A DNA stretch of 64,000 bases from Sepiola atlantica (taxonomy: Eukaryota > Mollusca > Cephalopoda > Sepiida > Sepiolidae): positions 43,273,937 to 43,337,936 of the forward strand of contig OY744533.1 of the NCBI GenBank assembly GCA_963556195.1, in the 5' to 3' direction. Of this stretch, positions 1 to 13,060 are shown one piece after another. The notes under the pieces were generated by a model. It ran no database searches, was not told the DNA's origin, and saw only the letters and a program-made list of their open reading frames with translations. The translations under genes and the position numbers were made by a program. Within the stretch, counting starts at the first letter, position 1. The number at the start of each line of letters is the position of its first letter.

Positions 1-979
1 TGGATCTTACATTTGGTCGCCTTCTGACGGGTGGTAACATAAAACGCATGCGAGCTTACAGGCTTCGTTCATGTGACCTATTTTTCAATTGATTTTCTAA
101 TCGCTTTCGTGACCAAGTCGTTACAACGTACATCCAAGACAGAGAGGTTTAGCATTCGATCCCAGTTGACTCACACACCTTTTTTTAACATTGTTAAACT
201 TTAGCCAACGCGAGAAGGGGGGATGGATGACTATTGGCCGTTTTTTGTTATCCAACGTTATTATGTAGTAATCTTTTTAAAAAATTAATGTAATACGTAG
301 TACTTTAATTATTAGACCAGTATAATACGTCGTACTTTAACTATTGTGAATATCATGATTTTTATTCGAACAAACCTGATTTATCAGTGCTGTGCAAACC
401 ACCTAAATTATATTCTGGGGACAAATCGGTACCATGGGATGAGCAGGAAGACCCCTACAACCGCGTCTCCGTTCTTCCATTTCTTAGTTTTTTTATTTGT
501 CCTATCTCCCTTCAACAATTCCAAACCGAACATTACAATTGTCCAATGTGACCTATTTGCGTTCTGTCCGATGTTGACGAATTTTAATTCATTCTTTTAT
601 ATTTCTCCCGGGCAACGCCGGGCGACAGGTCCCGCTAGCATACTTTGAAATATGGTAAATATATTACTGATGAAATACCTCTAGACATTCAAATATCTGT
701 CTAATTTGCATAATTGTTTTAAAACAGTTTATAATAAATTAATGTTTTTTACTATAAGTTTTTATTTTTTATTGTTTATTTTTCCTATATATCTGCAATA
801 CTTTCGTCGATATTAACAGTAATTAATTAAAGTAATTCAATGAAAAAAAATTCATTTCAAAAACTTTCCTTAAAATAATCATTATCAAGGTAGATAATTT
901 AAATGAAACTCGTACGTCTTAGCTAGCTAGAAAGATATATTGATGAAGCATAAGAGTTCACAGAGAGGGGGTGACCGCT
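1..979. other. AT-rich sequence without a recognisable gene
   Basis: No coding region is recognisable here. The longest open frame (346-648, +) shows no domain, signal or codon pattern that I can support. The first ~60 bases resemble sequence at about 14818-14880 (both start TGGATCTT and then carry GGGTGGxAACATA-like text), so the left edge is probably part of a dispersed repeat. A Helitron-like hairpin end lies at 605-638 and is listed separately. Confidence 0.6.
605..638 (+). mobile_element. Helitron-like 3' terminus (hairpin plus CTAG)
   Basis: CCCGG (607-611) and CCGGG (618-622) form a 5-bp GC stem around a 6-nt loop. Twelve bases later comes CTAG (635-638). Helitron 3' ends are a short GC hairpin followed about 10-12 nt later by CTRR. 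The base after CTAG is C, not the T expected for an intact A/T insertion site, so the end is either mutated or this is another repeat with a similar end. No 5' TC terminus or helicase was found. Confidence 0.35.
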
Positions 980-1136
<157 letters not shown>

Positions 1137-1506
1137 GTTGTATATGAAAAGAAATCAAATAAAGTGCTCGATCATATAAGAGAGCTGATATAATTTATTT
1201 AGATACTATATATTACATATTTCAGCAATGTACCGCAGTTTCATCCAAAAGGGTAGATTTAGACATCTTTAGTAAATCTTCGTGCCCAGTGGAATCATCG
1301 GCAAGCTGAAATGATTGTAGACACGCCTGACAGGGAATGGCGTCAACAATGACAGAAAAAACGGTGCATCTCTGAGGGCGTCCCCGAAAAAAAATCCGGT
1401 GTGGGATATTGATTAACTAGGGCTCAAGGGGGGGGGGGCTTCATTTTATTTCCTAGGAGGTTTTATTATTTATTTATTTATCTGTTAGCAAGTTTTATTT
1501 ATTTAT

Positions 1507-2088
<582 letters not shown>

Positions 2089-2394
2089 GAGAGGACTGTT
2101 TTTAAAAAACAATAAAAAATAACATTTGGTGTCGTTCTTACCCTCTTATCTTCCTCTTCTCTCCTATCCCCTCTCCTTCCTCCTCTTTCTCTAGTGACGC
2201 CAATGCTTTTTATTGTTTTAAGCACATGTTTACGAGATTTTAAAAAGCCAAAAGTTCTAAATATACATAGTCTGAAATACATGTCTTTCATTTAAAATAC
2301 ATCGAATTTTCTGTTTAAATTGTAAATTATTTATTCAGTTTTCTTTCACTTACTAAATCCTGTTATCAACATTTTTCGCTCTCCCCCCCCCCCC

Positions 2395-2850
2395 TATGAT
2401 ACCATACTCACAGGCATTACTTTTTCCTTTTATGGGGGCTGCTCCCCGGTATTACCGCCTCTATTTTTGCGAGGGTATTCTGTTTTGTTGTCATAATACC
2501 ATCCGAACATGCATTACCACCTGCTTTTATTTGGAGAGAGGAATCCTCCCAGACTTTACCTCCCTCTTTGGGGTAGTTTAGTATATTTTCATTTGTCATG
2601 ATACATTCCTCCCAGGCATCACCTCCTCTTTGGGGGCAGTATAGTATATGTTCGTTTCTCGCGATACCATCTCCACAGGATTGTCTTCTCCTGGGGGGGG
2701 GGGGGGGGGTAGTGTACTATATTTTCTGTTGTCATGATATTCTCTCAAGCATAAACTCCTTTTTTAGTAGTGCCCATTCGTCATGATATAATCATCTGAG
2801 TCATCTCTTTTGGGGATCAGTGTATATAGTTCGTCCATCATGATATCACC
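2395..2850. repeat. Degenerate minisatellite, unit about 60-70 bp
   Basis: About six diverged units share the order ATGATA(C/T), then CA(C/G)GCAT, then a CTCCTCTTTTGGGG-like block, then AGTATAGTATA. Recognisable starts are near 2396, 2497, 2598, 2660, 2733 and 2783. One unit has gained a G homopolymer at about 2693-2710. Units are too diverged for a recent expansion. Confidence 0.6.
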
Positions 2851-3745
2851 ATCACAGCCTAGCATATGTATATATGAGAGGTAGTTTGCTTGAAGCATTG
2901 TGTGTAATACGTATATAGAGAAGTATTAGAAGGCTATCACAATGCAAGAAATAGAAATATGTCGACGTTGAGAAGTAAGACAAAAACATATGATTTATTT
3001 TTTTGCAAATATATTTTTTCTAGCAAATCTTACTTGATTAGGCAAGACTTCAACACTGTGATGTAATGTGTATGACCGTCTTCCATAATATATGTTTCAT
3101 ATTTATTTCGAGGAAGACCTCTTTATCAAATGGTGAATGTTTATAATCTCTAAAACACGTGCAGAATAGTAATATTGTTATATGCTTATAACGCAGTAAA
3201 TATTAATATCCGCAGCAAATGGAATAAAACTATAACTAAATGCTTCTTTTCCTCAATATTTCATATTTGACTTAACTGATGAAGTGTTATATTAATTAAT
3301 TTTTTTCTTAATATTATCTATTTAATATTTATTTATTTTTTGAAATTATGTACTATTGTTATTTAATTTTATTCTAAAACTATTTATTTATTTGTTTTTC
3401 TAATAATTTTTTTAATTTTTTTATTTTTATGATTAACGGGTAAATATGTTTTGATTGATACCGTGGCCAAATTGTGTGTAGCCCGATGTAAATGTAACAA
3501 ACAAAATAAACTCTTTTAAATGACGAAGTAATTCTTGTTTTATTTATCTACTTATTCTTAAATTATTTAATGCTGTTATGATTTTAGTAAAATGTTATTA
3601 TTAAAATTCAGAATTTAATTTATTAACTATTTATTTTTTTAATTTAAATTTAATTCATTTTTTTCAAAAAGTGAAGCAACTCCTATAAAATCGTTGTGAA
3701 TTATCTCCCTTATACCAATGTGTACCAATAAATACTTACATACAT

Positions 3746-3822
<77 letters not shown>

Positions 3823-4328
3823 AATACAACACTACAATTTAATTTTCAATATATGATTTCTTTTAAATGCTGAGAAGGATTTTCTACACTTATTTAAAAC
3901 TTTTAAATCGATTTCCTTACTTTTGGATATTTATTTTCTAGTGTCTTAATAATTATTTTCTAGTGTCTTAATATTTATTTTCTAGTGTCTTAATATTTAT
4001 TTTCTAGTGTCTTAATTCGGTTTTAGTCAATTATAATCAGACTCCAAAATCTAACTGGTTAGTTTGTTTTTTTGGGTTTTTTTTCACTCTTTCTCAATCA
4101 AATATTCAGTTTTAAGAAGGGGATTAAATCACTTGAAACTTTTTATGGTGACTTGTCACCCTTATGTAAATGTGTAATTCCAACAATATGCATATAAACA
4201 AACATACACAAAACTATACATACACACATGTGTATATAAATCTATACAGTAAGTTTGTTATTTTATTCTATTTTTCTATTATTACATATTTTTCCTAACT
4301 TATTTTATTTATTAATTTATTTGTTTAT

Positions 4329-4381
<53 letters not shown>

Positions 4382-4659
4382 TAAGATTTTTTAAAAATTG
4401 TAAGTTTTTTTTATTTCTTTATAGAATTTATTGGGGGTAATTTTAATATTTTATATAGAGAGAAGGTGAAATGTGTATCTATATACTAAGTGCGTTATTC
4501 TATTAATATAAGAATATTAATTGTTATTTATTTTATTGTATTTTATATATTTTTACATAATTTATCTATTGTAACAGCATTGCTGTAATATGGCATACAA
4601 CAGTTAATGTCAATGTGGCTTGTAGTGTGTATATTAAATTGCATGGTCATTATTTTGAC

Positions 4660-4698
<39 letters not shown>

Positions 4699-4850
4699 TT
4701 TTTTATAATATATTCTTGAATTTTTTTTTCCTTGTTTTCATTTTTGGGGGAGGGGGTAATTGTAGATCCATCTATCAAGTTGCTTCGAATTGTATTAATG
4801 CGATGTGTGTGGGCTGAAATACGATATATACTATACTATATATATATTAT
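2851..4850. other. AT-rich repeat-laden stretch, no gene
   Basis: No coding sequence is recognisable. It contains (CA)n(TA)n at 3746-3820, four copies of a ~23-bp unit with core TTTTCTAGTGTCTTAAT at about 3931-4017, and (ATT)n at 4330-4381 and 4660-4697. The frame running through 4255-4440 is only low-complexity Leu/Ile/Tyr. Confidence 0.7.
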
Positions 4851-4851
4851 A

Positions 4852-5496
4852 TTATAAATGAGGAACTAAGTTCAAACCTGCTATTAAGTTCAGGGTGTAA
4901 CCTAGAGATGATAGAGCTTCTTTAATTCGAAGATTTCCAATGTCCCTCTCTGTGGCCAAGATGTTAACTTTGATAAGTCTGTTTGTGTTTTTGCATGTGT
5001 TAAGGTGCTTGAAGAATGATGATGCTTGTGTTTGTGTATGTTCCTTAATTCTGATGTGTAGGGGTCTCATGGTACTACCTACGTAAAATGTGTTGTAGAT
5101 GGTGCATTCTAATCTGTACACCGTATATATGCGGTGAAAAATGTCCTTGGTATTCATTGGACAGTTAGCCAGGGTGCACGGTGTCGGGTTGTATTGGTGT
5201 TTGCGTGTAGCTAGCTGCTGCCTTAGTGGTGGACCTGAATGGACAAGCTGTATATTCAAGCCCTCTCTTCTAATGGCCTTGCGGATTGCTGTTGTGATTT
5301 TATCACTGAGATGAGGCAGTTTAAAGAAGCAGGTGTTGGATGTAAAGCGTCTCATCAGTTTTTTAGGCTTCTCCAGGTGCCTGGTTGTGGCATTGTGGTA
5401 TCCACCCAAATCCAGCACCTGATGGAATTGCCTAGTGTAGGCGGTTCTGTCTGCTAATACAGTAGTAGTGTAGTAGTTTTGATTACAAATAGCCAT
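4852..5496 (-). CDS. Penelope-like element C-terminal region with GIY-YIG endonuclease
   Basis: This 214-codon open frame reads as the C-terminal part of a Penelope-like retroelement. A CTLANC cysteine pair (about residues 107-112) precedes VYRLEC (126-131), FYVG (137-140) and an R-x-R-I-K-E-H segment (to 153). These match the GIY-YIG pattern, with the first motif degraded to V-Y and the second to Y-V-G. In this class an RT lies upstream of the nuclease. No RT is recognisable on the 5' side (above 5496), where different, Gypsy-like sequence begins by about 5640, so this is a 5'-truncated copy. It has no internal stop, so it may be fairly young. The first Met is simply the first in the open frame and may not be a real start. 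Confidence 0.7.
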   Translation of the reverse strand: MAICNQNYYTTTVLADRTAYTRQFHQVLDLGGYHNATTRHLEKPKKLMRRFTSNTCFFKLPHLSDKITTAIRKAIRREGLNIQLVHSGPPLRQQLATRKHQYNPTPCTLANCPMNTKDIFHRIYTVYRLECTIYNTFYVGSTMRPLHIRIKEHTQTQASSFFKHLNTCKNTNRLIKVNILATERDIGNLRIKEALSSLGYTLNLIAGLNLVPHL

Positions 5497-5640
5497 TTGA
5501 GGTGGTAAGCTGCTCTACAGAAATGTGTTTCAATGTTTAACAAAGTGGTGATACTACACTCAACAACACCATTGATAACTTCCCCGTATATCAACTCGAC
5601 CACCCATTACACCCACCACCTCGCAACCATGAATTAGACA

Positions 5641-6640
5641 TTAAGCTCTCAAGAGTTTAAAGATATAAATTAAAGAATCATTAATAGGACAACACACTTG
5701 GTATATGTATGTGCCGTACCCTAATTGTTCCGGGTCCTTACATTCCAGTCCAAACCGAGCCAAATGTTCGCTGACATGACATGCGGGTACAACATCTTCG
5801 TCAACAAGGATATCGTCAATGTAAGCCGATGTTGCACGGTCCATTGCTTCCTCCCGCAATAGCATTGTGCTGACGATAGCTTTCATGACAAAGGGAGCCA
5901 CAGTCAATCCAAACCCCAGACGTGTCAGACAGTACCTCTTTCCATCGATCTCCACAGTCTGGTATGGCCACAGGGTCTCGTGGACTTGTAGCTGGAAGTA
6001 CGCCTCCTGAGGTCCAGCAGAAACGCATTAACCCCTTTTTGACGCCATTCGCGCATCTTAGAAGCGCAAATATCTGCTTTTGCCGTGAATGTGTCTACAT
6101 TATGGTTAAGTTTGCGATAGTCCATCACTGGACACATCTTTGACGTATTTCACTGTACCACCGCCATCAACGGAATCAACCCTTTGGGGCACCTTAGCAT
6201 TTCTTCCAGGTATGGCACTAGCCAATCCTTATCCATCCATACATGGAGCTCCTAATCATATTTTGGTTGAATTTCTGCAGTCACACAATATTCGGACACT
6301 CCATTGCGCAGTTCTTCGGGTGCGCGGTTATCTGCCCACTTCCACGCCATAATCCGTGCTCGTCTCAGAGGTTCGAAAGTAGCAATAAAGTCAGGTTCAC
6401 TGATGGAGATGGCCATTTCCCGAACAGTCCTGGGCCCAGTGTCCAATCTTGCTGCATTGGTAGCAATGTGTTCCAGATCTTCGGAAGTCTTCTGCTATGT
6501 GACCTTTGCTGCCGCATCTGTAGTAGATTATAGCGGTCCCAGGGCAGCTCTTGGTAGGAACTGCGGCTTTACCATGGGGTGGACACACGGCTACGACCAC
6601 ATCGTGAATTTGGCCTTGAGTCATTGTCAGCATCCTTGCC
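5641..6640 (-). pseudogene. Ty3/Gypsy-type LTR retrotransposon fragment: gag zinc knuckles and RT
   Basis: On the minus strand, 6633-6397 encodes a CCHC knuckle (CYQCSKIGHWAQDC) preceded by a degenerate one that lost its first and last cysteines. Between 6250 and 5640 lie RT pieces split over frames: VMDYRKLN, FLLDLRR, LTRLGFGLTVAPFV and YIDDIL, the last carrying the catalytic aspartates. The frame changes near 5955-6000. No protease, RNase H or integrase is recognisable and no flanking LTRs were found, so this is an internally deleted, dead fragment. LTR-type RT is clear; the Ty3/Gypsy assignment is by resemblance. Confidence 0.75.
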
Positions 6641-6648
6641 TGCCAATA

Positions 6649-6659
6649 TAAGCAGCAGC

Positions 6660-6721
<62 letters not shown>
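6649..6721. repeat. (AGC)n/(AGT)n microsatellite
   Basis: AGC triplets pass into AGT triplets for about 70 bp. The poly-Ser (+) and poly-Thr (-) frames across it are artefacts. It adjoins the gag-like fragment. Confidence 0.95.
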
Positions 6722-6725
<4 letters not shown>

Positions 6726-6902
6726 TCTCATCTTTTCTCTCCCCGACAACACGAGACGTTCGCTCCCAGCACTAGCAGTAGCAGTAGTCCTTGTGATGTA
6801 ATCAAACAGTTCTAGGTTCACGACCGCGTGCGGTCACTGTTTCCTTGCAGTGGGCGTATGCGAGTCTCTCTTCGGTAACCACATACCCACAACTGTTACG
6901 CA

Positions 6903-7274
<372 letters not shown>

Positions 7275-8989
7275 CCAGGTAAGTTTGCACTCACAATGAA
7301 TCCTTACTGTGTTTATATAAAAGTGCTGAATAATAAATAGATCTGTTTATTAGGTAGATATTTTTTATTTGTACAAACATTATTTGGCTACACATTTGCA
7401 GACATATTTCGGTAAACCAAGTTCAAGAGAGGTACAAATAATTGCACTTAAAGGGACGGTTAGAATCCTAAAAAGATCTCTCGGTTGGGATTTCTGAAAT
7501 AGCAGTTGAATGTCTGGCATCCGGTAAGATGCCTCATCCCCAGCAAAAAACAAAAAGATAAGAAAATTGAAAAAAAATCAGAGTAGTAGCCAAACCTCTT
7601 CTGGTTAGCATCTTTTTTTACGGTTGCATTTAGTGGAATGAGATCAAATTACTTTCTGAAAAGGGGCACGTGATCAGCTCATAAAAGGGGCACGTGATCA
7701 GCTCATAAAAAACTAATTCAAATCACCTAAGGTATTAGTATCTATTAAATTTTAAATAAGATTTTTATTTATTTATTTTCGGCGAGGCCTCTGACCTAAA
7801 TTTACCGAGTCGAGGTTGACATAATGTACATACACGTACGAATCCCAATATCCGTTTAGTTATAATGCGACATTAAGTTAAAACACGCATCCACTTAAAC
7901 CAGACGTTTGCTAAGAAACACATGCACGCGAGCAGGCGGCAGCCGAATCAAAGAAAATATAAAGAATAAAAAAGAATATAAATAAAATAATTTTTGTTAA
8001 ATAAATTTTAAATTATAAGATAACATATCTCAATTACTTTTTGGGCTTCACAAATGCATACAAATAAATTTATATTACCACTCAGATAAAATATAATGAA
8101 TTTAAGATAAAATATAAAATTTTAAAAATTTATAAAAATAAAATATAAAAACAAGACCAAATATAGATAGTAATAAAATGTAATATATAAAAAAATAATA
8201 ATAAAATGACATATCTTAATTACTTTTTGGCCTTTACAAATGCACACATATGAATATATATTACCACTAAGATAAAGATTTAAGAAATAAAAAATGGAAT
8301 GAAAGTTAATATTTATAATTCAAAATATATTGTGCTAATTTAAAACCGGATCAAATAAACTCAACTATATAGAAGATTACACACAGACGCATACATGTAT
8401 GTGCCTACACAGAATATACAAACCGAAAAAACTGCGATCATAATTTGTGAAAAGGCCTCGCTAAGATAGCAGCCAGTCGCACCATGCCTGATACTTTTGA
8501 CTGCCAAGCCAGAAAATAAAAAGAGCTTCGTTCTAGATTCCCCATGTGGGCAGAATTAGATTTTTGATTTCCAGAACAGGGAAATGCATTCTCCATTGGC
8601 CAGTATGATCCAAGGGAGATAACTTAGATATGATTTAAGTGAGATCGCTATGAAACGAACAAAAGTAATGTAAAAATAATGAAAGAGTATTCTTGTTTTG
8701 GCAATATTGTCTTCTAAACATTTGATAATTATGTTATTGTTACATTGAATTTCATTCAGGATCCTATTGATGAACATCAGCGCCCTGGCGAAATTCTAAA
8801 CAAGCCAGAATTTAATGGGCAAACAGTAAAACGTGTGTTTATGTGACATCAAACGACAATCGGTTTAACATGTAAGGTTATCAACGGTCAAATATAAACG
8901 CGTTTCAATAAGACATCATGAAATTACAAAGATGAACATACATTGTTTTTTTTTATAGTTCAGTGCCAAAAGCTGTTGCTGTTGTCGCT

Positions 8990-8990
<1 letters not shown>
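7275..8990. other. AT-rich, no gene; short internal repeats
   Basis: A perfect 24-bp direct repeat lies at 7659-7682 and 7683-7706; each unit holds CACGTG followed by TGATCA. A ~75-bp block around 8025-8100 (ACATATCTCAATTACTTTTT) recurs at 8207-8280. No recognisable coding sequence is present. Confidence 0.6.
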
Positions 8991-9032
<42 letters not shown>

Positions 9033-9042
9033 CAGCAGCAGC
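8991..9042. repeat. (TAG)n/(AGC)n microsatellite
   Basis: About 52 bp of triplet repeat, TAG passing into AGC. The poly-Leu frame on the minus strand is an artefact. Confidence 0.95.
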
Positions 9043-9399
9043 ATCCGAATGCAGCATCGAATATGAGGATGTCGATGTTGTCTGCTTTTGATCAAAATCC
9101 TTCTCGTAGATTTAGAGCACTTCGTGTTCCTGAGAGATTTCATGTAACCCCCAACACCGAGGTCAACAAAGGTCAGCAGTAGCTTCAAGTCGTCGAGGAC
9201 GGTCGTCATCTGTAGGCATTGAGTTGCGGTTTCACATGCGACAACGCAACGTCGTTATCTTCTGCATAGATGACTGAACGAGTTTGCTTGCCGTAGATCA
9301 TCCACAGACGCAAGCAGAGACCGCCGGATCCCAATGTAGACTTTTTGGGATTTTTCCTAGATTTTGCTGCTGGTAGTGGTGGTGTTGTTATTGCTGTTT

Positions 9400-9860
9400 A
9401 GCAAATCAGACGTCTGCACAGAGCCAACCTCGTGCTTATCTGGTCCACATGAATTCCTCCTCGTTGGTCGTAGCTATTTGTAAGACCTTCAAGATTGCTC
9501 GTCCACACCCGACACCAGCAAGGCTCAGCGGTTACATACGAAGTCGGGAATTTTTGGTTCAGAACACATAAATGAACGGTGGTTGTACATGCGCAGAAGC
9601 AACGTTGATATTTTACTTGATGGATTTGCAGTTACAAGTTGTACACATTCTTGTTTGCTAAAGGCGATGAGGCAGAGACGATTAGAGAACGACAGATTCT
9701 AATGTTGATCCTCCTAGATTTTCACTAGAACTTTGTTTGCCAATTTTCAGTCCTCATACTGTTAGGTGCTAAACCTATCTATCATCAGTGGCTCTGCCAG
9801 GAACCGGAGTTCTAGACGGCATAGCTCTGACACTTTCATGTTCCCACCGCCCCTACCACA
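9400..9860 (+). repeat. Dispersed repeat, homologous to 20840-21230
   Basis: Ordered matches link this block to 20840-21230 in the same orientation: CTCCTCGTTGGTCGTAG versus CTCCACATTGGTCGTAG, then a GACACCA...GCAAG(G/A)(C/T)TCAGCGGTT block, then AGAAGCAACGTTG, then TCCTCCT(A/G)GATTTTCAC. The second copy separates two parts of an RTE-like LINE, so the block may be an insertion in, or an untranslated part of, that element. No protein is readable. Confidence 0.65.
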
Positions 9861-10189
9861 GAAAGTTTAACTTTAGGGTAGATCCGCTGGTGACGTCAGA
9901 GGTGGCAGCACCATCTTAGCCACCGAAGCTGTCTTCCCATCACACGTTGTATGTTATTAAAAACAAAATGCTACATTGAATGTGTACTACTTACACCCAG
10001 CTCCATAATAAACTATAAACAAGACTGTAAGTCAGTCATAAGACTGCATACCTCCACCTGGGCCAAACTCTTATCTGTGCCTTACTTCTCCATATTGTAT
10101 GACGTATTCCCGAAGTTATTCTATAGAAATATTGATAACTCAAAAACTATTTATCTGAACAGGCTTAAATTTTCAATTTAATTTAAAAA
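9861..10189. other. No gene recognised
   Basis: A 76-codon open frame (9951-10181, +) has no motif I recognise and no supporting context, so I do not call it. Confidence 0.5.
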
Positions 10190-11820
10190 ACTCAGAGAAA
10201 CCAGCCCTTACTCTCCTCACAAAACTCTAACCAGCAAAGTGGCCCCTAAACTCAGCCCCAAATATACATCTACAACAGCACCCGTTTTCCCACCTGCAAA
10301 ATCTAACTCACCCCACAAAATGCCGCTTCCAGTCACTGCTCCCATAAAAGAAAGGGAGTATAAGCTAATCCCCTTAATCCCAGCTCCCCAAAAAAAGATC
10401 TGTCTCCCCAAGGCCCGCTCCGTTCGTCTCTCCCCAACAGACCCCAAGAAATACACCGCCTGCTTCTCTAAAAAGACACCAGTGCTCCCTCCTCGTCCCT
10501 TTTCCTCAAACACGCCCTTAAACCCACTACCCTTCACTCTCCAATGAAAACTGATTTGTCCATCCCCCTTCCACCAAATGAATGAACTAACTGCCCTCGT
10601 CAAAGAAAAAGGGAAGAAACATCAACTTTTCTTTCCCCGGGCAGAATTTCGAATGAAGTGGTGGAAGGCAAGTCAGTTGAAGACCCCTACAACTTCCCCA
10701 ATGCCCCCGAATTTTAACTGTTATACGGAAAAAAGATGAGGCGAAACCAATTTGGCGAATGCTGGAAGAGGCTAACATTACGTACGACATAACACCCCCC
10801 GTCGCTATTTATAAAAATACCAATTTACTGAATTTAAGAAAATCATGTTTTGGGAGGGTCCCCGTTTTATTACACCCATCTTTATATCAAGAAGCTAAAT
10901 TAATCTTCCCCCTTTATGTCGGCGGCTTGTCCCAGGATGGCGTCATCACCATCTTATTCTATGAGAAAGGCTGTCGGCATCTTGACACCGTCAATGTTCG
11001 TTTCCGGAACCCAATCCTAAAGTACCACAATGGCACTCAATCTAGCTAATCTGAATGTCCGAGGCTGAGGGCTGGTTTACGCAAAACTCGATTTCGACAG
11101 GATCTTCAGCAGCTTGGAGTGGATATATGCTGTATTCAGGATATCCACTTAATTTCAAGTGATTATCTGGGTGCGCTGACTAGGGATTTTCGTGTCTACT
11201 AAACGTACTTCAATACTTACTCGAGGGGTGCTTCCTGGCTAGTAAAGTGCACTTTAGATGCGTTGTGTGTCCTTTGCTTCATGAATTCGGACGGAAGGCT
11301 TTGCGTTCTGGATTTTACTATAAACGATAAGGCATTTCGATTAATTGGGGTTGATGCGCCCAATAGCCACACTGAGCTTGCTCCTTTTTTCGGCGAATCG
11401 AGCAGTTAATGAATACTCCTAGAACCAATTAATGTTTGTAGAAATTGGGCTCCGACAACGGATAGGAAAAGACGTTTTATCTTCCTAAGCTTACTTGCGA
11501 TTGCGAGAGGCGTCATATGGTCGACACGTTTGAAAGTGCTCTGCGATGGTGAGGCCTTCACTTTTCTCGGCCTTATTCGAATTTTCAAATATTACCTGAA
11601 GATTCGCATTAAGGCTGAGAAGGTGAAACTCCCGCCGGCAGAATTTGGTGAAAGATGGGAGAGAATAGGACGTGTTTGTCGATTGACTGCAGCTGGCATT
11701 GAGTGGTATTTGGACGTGTCTTAGGCAAAGAATTTTGGGTTACAGAAACGACTGTTGATAACGACCCGTTTATGGTTAGATAAGGTTTCACGGTATAGTC
11801 ATTTCAGTTCATAACTTAGC
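10190..11820 (+). pseudogene. Tx1/L1-type LINE relic: ORF1 end, APE endonuclease start, ORF2 C-terminus; RT deleted
   Basis: The frame at 10759-11049 is the end of an ORF1/gag-like protein. It is followed at about 11030 by MALNLANLNVRG, a typical start of an apurinic-type endonuclease. The frame then shifts and continues with LGVDICCIQDIH, SRGASWLVK and LIGVDAPNSH, matching the endonuclease QE/H, S-R-G and Y-A-P-N blocks. From about 11465 the text reads like the ORF2 C-terminal tail (KLPPAEFGERWERIGRVCR). The whole RT domain, normally over 2 kb, is absent between them. Several stops and frameshifts show it is dead. The clade call rests on similarity to remembered Tx1/L1-like ORF starts. Confidence 0.65.
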
Positions 11821-12293
11821 TGGGTTTTTTTTTTATCCCAGTTTAGTTTTGATAATCCCCTACACTTTCCCCAATATAAGTGACAGTTAGCGTGATTTAC
11901 CAGATATGCAGGTCACCCTTCGACATTTTCGAAGGAGGTGTTGTTAATAAAGCGTTGGGGCCTGCATCAACTTTATTTTCGTTTTCGACTGGTAAATCTG
12001 CATATCTGCCACAGTTTAGAAATGGAGTGTTTTTTACTAACACGGGTTTTTTCTTCATTGTAAACATTTCATTTTTTCTGTATATAAAAATGTTATTGCC
12101 CAAACGCCCCATTGAATATATATTTTATGTGGGTTTTAAGTAGGATAGTCATGGTATGAATTCTTTTTGTGTATGGTGCACGAATGTAGTATGAATGCGG
12201 TATTTTGGTAAATGATGGTCACAAATGAAACTAGCTAAGTTAGATCAGTTAGTAAATGTTTCCCCGCCTCTTTTTTGGCGTTGTGCCACATTT

Positions 12294-12295
<2 letters not shown>
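11821..12295. other. No gene recognised
   Basis: Short frames at 11880-12143 (+) and 11897-12112 (-) overlap each other and show no known domain. Nothing else is visible. Confidence 0.5.

Positions 12296-12358
<63 letters not shown>
12296..12358. repeat. (AT)n microsatellite
   Basis: An uninterrupted AT tract of about 63 bp. Confidence 0.98.
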
Positions 12359-12362
<4 letters not shown>

Positions 12363-12829
12363 TGGATTGAACTCCAATCTACCCTGGAAGTCAGAGCTGA
12401 TATACCCTTGTTCTCTGTACATATCTTTTCTTCAATGTATATTGTTCCGTGTCTTTATTTCGGCTCCTTAACAGGGCTACAACAAAAACACATATCACAT
12501 TTGAACAAACTATATTGCTCTGCTTGATATCATCAACAGGTGCGGATCCTTTTTTTTAACCACAATATACAAGTCATTATCTTTTGACACAAGTACAAAT
12601 TCTCTAAATAAAATCCCACATTGAAATAAAACTCACTCATTGAAATATGCATTTGCCTTTGTTTGTTCAAAGTTACCTGTCTCTTCATTTATAGGAATTC
12701 ATCAATAATTGTCAAATTTATCAATTAGCTTATTGTGGTCTTTATTATTTGGCATGTAAAACACATGAAAACATCAAACTAATCTCACAGGGGAGTTTCC
12801 CCTTTGTTTGCAACTTCTATATTACTGGC

Positions 12830-13060
12830 CCCCAGTAAAAAAAAGAACAGTTGCATCATTGCGTGGCCTGTGGTAGGGATGGCCATGATCCATAGTCATT
12901 AGACACCAACTAAGCAAGATTCCTTGAATTTCAATTTATTTTTACGACCCCTTAAATTTTAGACATTTTCTAGAATCATGTAATGAATTTTGATCAAAAT
13001 TAGAATAAGGATTCTAAACATAAAATTCACTATAATTATATGATGATTTTAATCTTCGTA
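12830..13060. repeat. Dispersed repeat related (inverted) to 46400-46500
   Basis: GTAATGAATTTTGATCAAAA followed by AATAAGGATT here is matched in reverse complement at about 46440-46475. The flanking TTTTAGACATTTTC also recurs inverted (GAAAATGTCTAAA near 46488). No coding sequence. The rest of 12360-13730 shows no gene. Confidence 0.55.

Noticed and set aside
6579..6821. Poly-Ser (+) and poly-Thr (-) proteins
   Set aside because: Translations of an (AGC)/(AGT) microsatellite.
10239..10547. 102-codon Pro-rich frame
   Set aside because: It lies within the decayed ORF1 region of the Tx1/L1-type LINE and has a counter-strand frame of similar length; not a separate gene.
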